Source of the DNA: RPQK01 sp041946865 | GTDB lineage: Bacteria; Acidobacteriota; UBA6911; RPQK01 | Length of the DNA stretch: 20,387 nt | Direction of reading: 5' to 3' | NCBI GenBank assembly: GCA_041946865.1 | Contig: JBHGBF010000073.1 | Coordinates: forward strand, 1-20,387 | In this document: positions 7,117 to 13,547 of the stretch, piece after piece | Layout: each line of letters opens with the position of its first letter | Numbering within the stretch: the stretch's first letter is position 1 | Translations under genes and position numbers: made by a program | The notes under the pieces: generated by a model | What the model was told of the DNA's origin: nothing | What the model saw: the letters and a program-made list of their open reading frames with translations, nothing else | The model's database searches: none

Positions 7117-8286
7117 ATGCGTAAGAATCTTCTCCTGTTTCTCCTCCTGTCGTTCGTGACCGCGCCGTCTGTCGCCGGCGCCGCCGGCACGCCCATTGCC
7201 ATGCGGTTTGCGGACTGGATCATTTCAACATGGCCCGATCCCACCACGCTCACCGCCAAAGGCTGGGAATACAATAACGGCATCATCCTCCATGGGATCT
7301 CCAAGGTGTATGAGAAGAACCGAGACCCGCGCTACCTGGCTTACATCAAACGTTTTGTCGATGCTTACGTGGCTGAGGACGGGTCCGTCGATCTTGGTCC
7401 AGACCACAATATCGACACCATCCAGCCGGGTATTCTGCTGTTGTTTCTCTACCAGGAGACCGGGAGTGAGAGATATCGCAAGGGCGCCGGATTTATCCGG
7501 CGGGCTTTTGACCGCATGCCGAAAAACGCTGATGGCGGCTTCTGGCACAAGACCAAGTATCCCAACGAAATGTGGCTCGACGGTATCTACATGGGAGAGC
7601 CGTTCCTGGTCAAATACGGTCGGATGTTCGGGAACGATCCCGCCTGCTTCGATATCGCGGTTTTTCAAACCACGCTGGCAGCCCGGCATACCCAGGATCC
7701 GACAACCGGCCTTTTACGCCATGCCTGGGACTGCGATCGAAACGCGGCCTGGGCCGAACCCCAGACAGGGCTTTCGCCCGAAGTGTGGTCTCGCGGCATG
7801 GGCTGGTTTGCCATGGCATTGGTGGATATCCTCAAGCATCTGCCCGGCGATCACCCGGGACGCCCGGAGCTGATCGCTCTGCTCCAAAAACTGGCGGCCG
7901 GTGTGAAGCAGACGCAGGATCCGGAGTCCGGCCTCTGGTACCAGGTGGTGGACAAGGGGGACCGGCCGGACAACTGGCACGAAACGTCGGGCAGCGGCAT
8001 GTTCGTCTACGCGCTCAATGTGGGTGTTGAGGCGGGATATCTCGATCGGAGCTATCGTCAGGTGGCAAAGAAAGCCTGGGAAGGCTTGAAGACAAGAGTC
8101 AGTCTTGGAGCGGACGGCGCCCCGGTCGTGTCCGACGCAGTCGAAGGAATGGGCGCCCAGGTGAATTACGCGAACTACGTCAACAAGAAGCGGCTGCAAA
8201 ACTCGCCGCACGGGCTGTGCGCGATCATGATGGCCGGGAGTGAAATGGAAATGTCCGAGTCCGGCAGCCGGCGTACTCGGAAGTGA
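7117..8286 (+). CDS. Unsaturated glycuronyl hydrolase, GH105/GH88-type, secreted
   Basis: A 389-residue protein with a signal peptide (MRKN, a hydrophobic stretch at 5-20, small residues to about 24) and an alpha/alpha-barrel hydrolase domain. The motif NEMWLDGIYMGEPF at 150-163 holds the proposed catalytic Asp155, matching the Asp of YteR/YesR-type enzymes. LLRHAWD gives His202, and WSRGMGWFAMAL at 224-235 is also a family signature. These enzymes hydrate the 4,5-double bond left by polysaccharide lyases, which frees 5-keto-4-deoxyuronate, the substrate of KduI. The exact oligosaccharide (rhamnogalacturonan, another pectin or something else) cannot be read from sequence. The ATG at 7117 follows AGAGGAA closely. 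The GTG at 7036 has a stronger ribosome binding site but would place 27 basic residues before the signal peptide. Its stop overlaps a possible start of the next gene. Confidence 0.92.
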   Translation: MRKNLLLFLLLSFVTAPSVAGAAGTPIAMRFADWIISTWPDPTTLTAKGWEYNNGIILHGISKVYEKNRDPRYLAYIKRFVDAYVAEDGSVDLGPDHNIDTIQPGILLLFLYQETGSERYRKGAGFIRRAFDRMPKNADGGFWHKTKYPNEMWLDGIYMGEPFLVKYGRMFGNDPACFDIAVFQTTLAARHTQDPTTGLLRHAWDCDRNAAWAEPQTGLSPEVWSRGMGWFAMALVDILKHLPGDHPGRPELIALLQKLAAGVKQTQDPESGLWYQVVDKGDRPDNWHETSGSGMFVYALNVGVEAGYLDRSYRQVAKKAWEGLKTRVSLGADGAPVVSDAVEGMGAQVNYANYVNKKRLQNSPHGLCAIMMAGSEMEMSESGSRRTRK

Positions 8287-8297
8287 AGCGGCCCGTT

Positions 8298-8849
8298 ATG
8301 AAACCTATCACTACCCTGAGCCGGCGCGAGGTCCTGGCCTACAAGCCTTTTCTGACGCTCGAAGTCCACCGGGTCCAGCTGCCTGACGGCCGCATCATCG
8401 AGGACTGGCCCTGGGTCATTACACCGGATTTTGTCAATGTCATCGCTGTCACCCCCGATGAGCGGTTCCTTTGCCTGCGCCAATACAAATACGCGTGTGA
8501 GGGAATTGCACTGGCAGCCGTGGGCGGATATGTGGAGGCCGGCGAGGCTCTGGAGGCGGCCGCAAGGCGGGAGCTCAAAGAAGAGACCGGTTACGAGTCA
8601 GGTGACTGGCTCGAGCTCGGTCACTTCCCGGTCGACAGCAACCGCGGGGTGGGCCGCGCACACTTCTACCTGGCCCTGGAAGCCGTCAAGACCGGCGAGC
8701 CCCCCGCGCGCGACGTCGAGGAACCGGAAATCGTCTTGCTGACACGGGCGGAAGTCGAAGAGGCGTTGGCCGCCGGGCAGTTCAAAGCGCTTCCCTGGTC
8801 GGCCGCCATGGCGCTCGCCTTGTTCAGGCTGAAAAAGGCGAGCGCCTAA
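8298..8849 (+). CDS. Nudix hydrolase, ADP-ribose pyrophosphatase-like
   Basis: A 183-residue cytoplasmic protein with a complete Nudix box at residues 77-99, GYVEAGEALEAAARRELKEE followed by TGY, fitting G-x5-E-x7-RE-U-x-EE-x-G-U. The preceding strands (VNVIAVTPDERFLCLRQYKY) are typical of ADP-ribose or nucleoside-diphosphate-sugar pyrophosphatases, which cleave X-linked nucleoside diphosphates with Mg2+. The substrate is not certain. A GTG at 8283 overlaps the TGA of the upstream gene by two bases and would add five residues with translational coupling; the ATG at 8298 is the more conventional choice. No obvious link to uronate use exists beyond possible cotranscription. It converges on the next gene with only 6 bp between stops, so the two transcripts may overlap. 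Confidence 0.9.
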   Translation: MKPITTLSRREVLAYKPFLTLEVHRVQLPDGRIIEDWPWVITPDFVNVIAVTPDERFLCLRQYKYACEGIALAAVGGYVEAGEALEAAARRELKEETGYESGDWLELGHFPVDSNRGVGRAHFYLALEAVKTGEPPARDVEEPEIVLLTRAEVEEALAAGQFKALPWSAAMALALFRLKKASA

Positions 8850-8855
8850 CCGGTT

Positions 8856-9812
8856 TCATTTGGGGAATCGATCCGGGTTATCGGTGATAATCCCGTCGAC
8901 GCCGTAGGCCGTCAGGTAGTGTTTTATCTCCCCTTCCAGCTCGCTGACGGTGTCGGTCCCGGGCCCTGACCGGAACGTCCAGCAGGTCACCGTCAAGCCG
9001 GCCTGGTGTGCGCGCCGTACGAGGTCGGGGTCCTGAGCGATCAGTTTCTTGCTGGGCGCCAGCCCTTGGCCGAAGCCTGCCAGTTGCTTCAATCCTTCCG
9101 CGGTGATCCACTCATCCGACTGATCGACCAGCAGGACCAGCGGCAAGCGACATCCCCGCTCGTGGCGCAGCTTCCGGAGACTGGCCGCGCTGAAAGACTG
9201 AATGATGACCGGGGTCTTGGGGTCCGCACCCGGCCGATCAAGCCCGTTGCGGCGCAAGACGTCGAGAACCAGCTGTTCCATGTCAAACCCGCGTTTGCCG
9301 TACACTTCGGGTGCTTTCGTCTCCGGGAAGAGCCCGGCTTTCCCCCGGATCGCGGCAATGGCTTGCTCCCACGGCGGAATGCGGGTCCCTTTGAATCTCT
9401 TGCTAAACCAGGAGCCGGCGTCCAGCCGGCTGATTTCCGCCAGGGTAAAGTCCGAGGCGGGCCATTCCTTCACTGTCCGGCCGTCTCGCTCGCGCTCGCG
9501 AGAACGGTCGGGAAAGACCTCCTCGACGTTGGTCGTACGTTCGAGCGTCAGGTCATGGAGGCAGATAAGGACACCGTCACGGGTAATCTGGAGATCCTGT
9601 TCCACGAAATCAGCCCCCTGTTCGATCGCCAGCTGGTAAGCAGGCAGGGTGTTCTCGGGAGCGTAAGCCGACGCGCCGCGATGGCCTATGAGCGTTTTGC
9701 GGCCGGGCCTGGCCGGGTCGTTGGTCAAGGCCAGCAGGCCCGCCAGGGCCAGGCAAGCTGTGACGGAAACGACGAATCTCCTGCGGACGGTAAAGACGGC
9801 CGGTCGTTCCAT
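8856..9812 (-). CDS. Membrane-anchored glycerophosphodiester phosphodiesterase
   Basis: A 318-residue protein. Residues 10-30 (RRRFVVSVTACLALAGLLALT) form a signal anchor or uncleaved signal peptide, followed by a GDPD TIM barrel. Motifs: HRGASAYAPENT with H44, R45, E53 and N54; FVEQDLQITRDG with E71 and D73; LICLHDLTLERTT with H86 as second catalytic His; FPETKAPEVY with E164 where the family usually has E-x-K. Near the end, TVTCWTF and DGIITDNPDRF are the expected late strands. The enzyme hydrolyses deacylated phospholipids to glycerol-3-phosphate and an alcohol, here in the periplasm or at the membrane. It begins 10 bp after the stop of the small membrane protein upstream, suggesting one operon. 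VTAC resembles a lipobox, but the hydrophobic stretch before it is too short. Confidence 0.93.
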   Translation of the reverse strand: MERPAVFTVRRRFVVSVTACLALAGLLALTNDPARPGRKTLIGHRGASAYAPENTLPAYQLAIEQGADFVEQDLQITRDGVLICLHDLTLERTTNVEEVFPDRSRERERDGRTVKEWPASDFTLAEISRLDAGSWFSKRFKGTRIPPWEQAIAAIRGKAGLFPETKAPEVYGKRGFDMEQLVLDVLRRNGLDRPGADPKTPVIIQSFSAASLRKLRHERGCRLPLVLLVDQSDEWITAEGLKQLAGFGQGLAPSKKLIAQDPDLVRRAHQAGLTVTCWTFRSGPGTDTVSELEGEIKHYLTAYGVDGIITDNPDRFPK

Positions 9813-9822
9813 ACAGCAGAGA

Positions 9823-10281
9823 CTACCACCAAAGCAGTCCGCTCTCGTAGATCACGGTGCCCAGATAGGCGCCGACCAGCCAGTAGGCGGCCAGGGCGGT
9901 CGAGACCCGGCCGAGAATGAAGTTCCAATGGATTAACACCACGAGCAAGGAAAGCGAGCTGAAAGCCAACTTGAAAGCCATGAAAGCCGAGTCGCCGTGG
10001 TCGAGCACGAGTGAGAGTAGCGGATTCAGTTCGTAACTCTTCCCGAGGGCAAAAAGGCGAAGTGACAGAATCCCGTCAAGCAGCGACAACGCGAAAAGCA
10101 CCCCCACCGTCAACACCGCGCGAAAAGAAGGTACGTCAGCATAGTAGTTTCGCTGCGCATCAGTCTGGCGCCGGGGACCTCTCCGACGTCCCCGGAAAAG
10201 ATAAGGAGAAACGGGGGGCGTGGGACGTAGTCTGCGATCGCGGTGGTGGTTGGTTCGCCTCTCCTCATGCATGACGAACAT
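9823..10281 (-). CDS. Small membrane protein, DUF5658-like
   Basis: A 152-residue protein with a hydrophilic, very basic N-terminus (residues 5-45, ERRTNHHRDRR and GRRRGPRR) and about three membrane segments (roughly 55-78, 98-118 and 127-147). The pattern SLLDGILSLRLFALGK followed by ELNPLLSLVL resembles DUF5658 proteins, which share a D in the first helix and an N-P after it. Function is unknown. The ATG at 10281 could be replaced by one at 10272, and neither has a clear ribosome binding site. It lies 10 bp upstream of the phosphodiesterase gene and 127 bp downstream of the phosphatase gene on the same strand. The arginine-rich tail probably faces the cytoplasm by the positive-inside rule. 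Confidence 0.7.
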   Translation of the reverse strand: MFVMHEERRTNHHRDRRLRPTPPVSPYLFRGRRRGPRRQTDAQRNYYADVPSFRAVLTVGVLFALSLLDGILSLRLFALGKSYELNPLLSLVLDHGDSAFMAFKLAFSSLSLLVVLIHWNFILGRVSTALAAYWLVGAYLGTVIYESGLLWW

Positions 10282-10393
10282 CTGCTATGCCTATAGCGGA
10301 TAGACCGGGTTTGAACGTGCCGCGTGAGTAAAAACCCTTTCATCCATTGAATCAGAAACGGCGAAGGAGTTGTAGCTCAGACAGCCCGAGCTG

Positions 10394-10408
10394 CAGGCAG
10401 GATGCCTG
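10394..10408 (-). other. Hairpin directly after the phosphatase stop codon
   Basis: On the minus strand CAGGCA pairs with TGCCTG across a 3-nt loop, starting one base beyond the TGA. A second possible stem, AGCTC with GAGCT, follows. No T-run is present, so intrinsic termination is doubtful. The remaining intergenic bases to 10282 show no further clear signal. Confidence 0.35.
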
Positions 10409-12067
10409 TCACCCGACGCGGCGGGCGATGAGGAGGGTGAGATCGTCCGCAGGTGGCGCCCCGGCACTCCAGGATTCCAGCGTCTGCACGATCGTTCCGA
10501 GGATAGTGGCGGCGGATTCCTGGCGGTGTCCCCGGACCAGCTTTTCCAGCCTGTCCTCGCCGAACTCTTCGTCTGTGCCGGGCCGGACCGCTTCGGTGAC
10601 GCCGTCGCTGTAAAGGACCAGGAGGTCTCCGTGAGCCAGGCGGCACTCGCCTTGCCGGTATTCGGCGGCAGGCAGGATTCCCAGGATGGGTCCCCCTGTT
10701 TGGAGCCTGTCGCTTTCCTCCCCGGAAGCATGAATCAGGAAGGGGGCATTATGTCCGGCGTTACAGTAGACCAGCTCCCCGCTTTCGGGGCCGAACCGGC
10801 AGATGAAAAACGTCACGAAGCGATTGCCGGGACAGCATGCGACCATGCTCCGGTTGAGGCGGGCGGCCATCCCGGCGAGCGGGCCGGGCTCTTCTTCCAG
10901 GAGGCGGACGCGCGCCTGCAAACAGGACACCAGGAGAGCTGCCGGCATCCCCTTGCCGGCGACATCGGCCACGACCAGTCCGGTGGCGCCGTTCGAGTAG
11001 CTGATGAAGTCGTAATAATCTCCACCCACAGTGCGCGACGGCGCGTTGTAGCCGGCCACATCCAGTCCCGGAGTAGCGGGAGGCGCGCTGGGAAGCAAGG
11101 CGCGCTGGATCTCGGCCGCCTGCTCGAGTTCGCGCACCAGCATTCGCTCCGTCTGCTCGATCTCGACCAGGCGCTCGCGCTCGATCCTGACAGCCGCGAC
11201 GTTGGCGAGGACGGTGAGCAGGCTCAGGTCGTCACGGGTGAAGTCCGGAAGGCGATTCGGAGCATCGACATAAATCAGCCCAATCACCCGTTCATCGGTC
11301 TGAAGCGGGACTGCCATGAAGCTGCGGACTTTCTGCTGAAGAATGCTTTCGCGAGCGCAAAACGCCTCGTCAAGGGCGGTGTCCTGTACGAGCAGCGAAG
11401 TCTTTTCCCGCAGGACGCGATCGCGGACCGCAGTTGAAATGCAAAACGCCTCGCCCTTCGCGGCCCGTACCACCAGCTGGTCGTTGTCCAGGGTGACCAG
11501 CAGGCCGCGCGTGGCTCCAACGGCGTCAGTCGCCAGGTGGACGATCGTCTGGAACAGCTCGGACAGCGGCTGGTGTCCGGCCAGCTCGCGCCCGGCCCGA
11601 ATCAGTGTTTGAATGTGGCGCGAGGCGACCGGCTCGCTGGTCGCTGCGCCCGAAGGTATGCCCGCCCGGTCGGCTAGCGCATCGTCCAGCGTGCTGACGA
11701 GCGTCTTGCCGCCGATCGCGTTGGAGGAGCTTTCATCGACGAAGACGAGCGTCTCCGCAACCGGCTTTCTCGTGGTACAGAAATCGATGATGAGGTGGCC
11801 GGCCATCACCCGGTCGCCGGGTTGAAGCCGTCTGGGTCCGGTTACAAGCCGGCTGTTGTGCAGCGTCCCGTTCTTGCTCCCCAGATCACGGACGACCCAG
11901 CCGCCATCGCCGGATTGTTCAAACGCCAAATGATGGCGAGACAAGGCGGCGTCTTCCGGGTAACTCAGGTGCGCATCGCGCGACCTTCCTAGAGTCACGA
12001 CCGGGGCCTCCAGCCGAAACGTCCTGGTCCCCCCGTCGCGGGTACGAATGAGAAGCTCAGGAGTCAT
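10409..12067 (-). CDS. FHA-GAF-SpoIIE (PP2C-type) signalling phosphatase
   Basis: A 552-residue soluble protein. Residues 5-97 form an FHA phosphothreonine-binding domain with LGRSRDAHL, LSRHHLAF and DLGSKNGT. Residues 150-297 form a GAF domain. Residues 298-323 look like a coiled-coil linker (RLVEIEQTERMLVRELEQAA). Residues 330-550 form a SpoIIE/RsbU phosphatase domain with metal-binding D350 (VGGDYYDF), D368 (VADVAGKGMPAALL), GHNAPF, D488 (YSDGVTEA) and D541-D542 (DDLTLLI). All key residues are present, so it should be active. Such proteins usually dephosphorylate anti-sigma antagonists, with GAF sensing a ligand and FHA docking on a kinase target. No STAS protein or HPK-type anti-sigma factor is nearby. 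It could be cotranscribed with the exported protein upstream, though a large stem-loop lies between them. Confidence 0.93.
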   Translation of the reverse strand: MTPELLIRTRDGGTRTFRLEAPVVTLGRSRDAHLSYPEDAALSRHHLAFEQSGDGGWVVRDLGSKNGTLHNSRLVTGPRRLQPGDRVMAGHLIIDFCTTRKPVAETLVFVDESSSNAIGGKTLVSTLDDALADRAGIPSGAATSEPVASRHIQTLIRAGRELAGHQPLSELFQTIVHLATDAVGATRGLLVTLDNDQLVVRAAKGEAFCISTAVRDRVLREKTSLLVQDTALDEAFCARESILQQKVRSFMAVPLQTDERVIGLIYVDAPNRLPDFTRDDLSLLTVLANVAAVRIERERLVEIEQTERMLVRELEQAAEIQRALLPSAPPATPGLDVAGYNAPSRTVGGDYYDFISYSNGATGLVVADVAGKGMPAALLVSCLQARVRLLEEEPGPLAGMAARLNRSMVACCPGNRFVTFFICRFGPESGELVYCNAGHNAPFLIHASGEESDRLQTGGPILGILPAAEYRQGECRLAHGDLLVLYSDGVTEAVRPGTDEEFGEDRLEKLVRGHRQESAATILGTIVQTLESWSAGAPPADDLTLLIARRVG

Positions 12068-12158
12068 AGGACGACACTTGGGATCAGCGCTACCGTTAGA
12101 GTACCACGATTCCAGCTGAACGGTGTCGCCATGCTCTCGAGTGGCGAAGCAGCCGGCT

Positions 12159-12210
12159 GTATCCGCACAAAGCCGGGTTGCTCTGCTGTGCTCCCGGCTC
12201 TGTGCGATAC
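12159..12210 (-). other. Large stem-loop in the gap upstream of the phosphatase gene
   Basis: The arms at 12159-12177 (GTATCCGCACAAAGCCGGG) and 12193-12210 (CCCGGCTCTGTGCGATAC) are inverted copies, with one mismatch and one bulged base, around a 15-nt loop. The structure lies between two genes of the minus-strand run. It lacks a downstream T-tract. It could be an attenuator, a processing site or an extragenic palindrome. Confidence 0.55.
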
Positions 12211-12219
12211 TGTTGTTCC

Positions 12220-13326
12220 TCAGGGGATCGACGTGACCTGAATCACGGCTCTTGCGGCAGGATTGAGCGGGCTGTCTGCGGCCTTGGTCAGGAGGACCGC
12301 CGTAAGACTGTATTCGCCGTCAGGAAGCGGTTGCCCGTCCTTGTCCGCCAGCGCAAAAGAGAAGGGAAGGACCAGAGGCTTCTTTCCGACATTGACACGC
12401 GTTATGACGGCCAGGCAGGCCACCCCCTCGATCGTGTTGATCGAAAGGACAACCTCACCCGCCTCGTTGCGCAGTTCGAGCAGCAGGCCTCGGCAAGCGG
12501 TCGGAAACACTAGCTCCAAAGGCTCCGCCGTCCGGTCACGGACGACGAAAGCTCCCCGCACTCGCGGGAGTTTCGAGGGGTCGACCGGTGGCATGAGGTT
12601 ATTCACGAAATGCGAGCTGGACAACTGCAGAGCGGTCGTGTACGCGGACGTGGGAAAGACTTTTTCGGCGATCTCCGCATAAACCAGCTCGCTGACGACC
12701 GGGCCGGCAATCGACGCCTCCTCGCGGCGAATCAGACCGACTCCGGGCGCAAACCACTCGCGGGTGATCCCGGCGTCTGAGCATTTTGTCATGAAGTCAA
12801 TCCGGATTACCTGTTTGAACTGGCCCGCCGGCACCGTGATCACTTCGTCCCGGGCGCCAATCCGAAGAAGAGCCCCGTCCTCGCAAACGGGGGCGTTTCC
12901 AGGTGCAAGGTCCATGACCCAGGTTCTCCCCACCCGGCCCCCGAACTCATACCAGAGGTATTCCTTGCCGTCATCGCCGATCTCCAGGACCCTTCCCATG
13001 ATCGACAATCTGACCAGGCGCGGGTCCTTGCCTGAGAAATAGCCCGATAGCTCAAAGAAAGTGCGAAAAGGAGGGATCGCTTGCCTCTCCGTCACTTTCA
13101 CTTCCCAGGTACGCGAGGCCGAGCCGGGTCCCTGGACGGCGTACACCCAGCGATTGCCCGTGTCGAGAGGGAAGAAGCTGTGCCAGAACAGGGCCTGCGC
13201 GCTGTGGGCGCGCGACTGAGGTGAAGCCAACAACAGGGTGAAGGCCCCGCCGGCAAAAACGAGGGCTGCGGCTAAGAGGCCAAGGCGGAAAATCCGACAG
13301 GTGCGGGCGAAGTCTCTGTCGCTCAT
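12220..13326 (-). CDS. Exported or anchored protein of unknown function, C-terminal BsuPI-like domain
   Basis: A 368-residue protein. A membrane segment at residues 13-34 (FRLGLLAAALVFAGGAFTLLLA) follows a basic start. The first domain (about 45-225) opens with FFPLDTGNRWVYAVQG and includes the Y-x-W-YEFGG region and REWFAPGVGLIRRE (189-202). This pattern is common in bacterial surface proteins of unknown role. The last part (about 255-368) has LLELRNEAGEVVLS and LADKDGQPLPDGEYSLTAVL, which resembles the BsuPI (intracellular proteinase inhibitor) beta-sandwich. That similarity is from memory and moderate. The ATG at 13326 has a perfect AAGGAGG ribosome binding site. It is divergent from an M48 protease gene, so a protease-inhibitor relation is conceivable but unproven. 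Confidence 0.8.
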   Translation of the reverse strand: MSDRDFARTCRIFRLGLLAAALVFAGGAFTLLLASPQSRAHSAQALFWHSFFPLDTGNRWVYAVQGPGSASRTWEVKVTERQAIPPFRTFFELSGYFSGKDPRLVRLSIMGRVLEIGDDGKEYLWYEFGGRVGRTWVMDLAPGNAPVCEDGALLRIGARDEVITVPAGQFKQVIRIDFMTKCSDAGITREWFAPGVGLIRREEASIAGPVVSELVYAEIAEKVFPTSAYTTALQLSSSHFVNNLMPPVDPSKLPRVRGAFVVRDRTAEPLELVFPTACRGLLLELRNEAGEVVLSINTIEGVACLAVITRVNVGKKPLVLPFSFALADKDGQPLPDGEYSLTAVLLTKAADSPLNPAARAVIQVTSIP

Positions 13327-13352
13327 AAGGACGCCTCCTTAAGTGTACAACG

Positions 13353-13385
13353 ATTATAGAGCGGCTCAGCCGGATAAAGTGTCAA
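13353..13385 (-). promoter_or_regulatory. Candidate promoter of the exported protein gene
   Basis: On the minus strand a perfect TTGACA (13380-13385) and a perfect TATAAT (13353-13358) are 21 bp apart, longer than the usual 16-18 bp. The predicted start near 13346 leaves a leader of about 20 nt carrying AAGGAGG (13334-13340) and then the ATG. Either a regulator remodels the spacer or one hexamer is fortuitous. Confidence 0.4.
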
Positions 13386-13508
13386 AAAATTCGCGCAGTC
13401 ATGTGAGAAAATCAGCGCAAGCCGGCGAGCGGCTTTCGGGTACTGCGGCGAAAGCGGCGAGTTCTGCAACCTCGGCGCTTGCTGTACCATCAATAGTGAC
13501 AGCGGATC

Positions 13509-13535
13509 TGTTCTCAGCGTGCTGTTGTCAGCGTG
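13509..13535 (+). repeat. 14-bp-period direct repeat before the M48 protease gene
   Basis: TGTTCTCAGCGTG (13509-13521) and TGTTGTCAGCGTG (13523-13535) match at 12 of 13 positions, separated by one base. They abut the GGAGGA ribosome binding site of the protease gene. They may be paired half-sites for a regulator or a small duplication. An inverted repeat GCTTTCG/CGAAAGC (13432-13438/13449-13455) lies upstream in the same divergent region. Confidence 0.5.
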
Positions 13536-13547
13536 GAGGAAAGCGTC

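Noticed and set aside
10526..11437. Plus-strand open frame inside the phosphatase gene
   Set aside because: The minus strand encodes intact FHA, GAF and SpoIIE motifs across this stretch, so the plus frame is a shadow.
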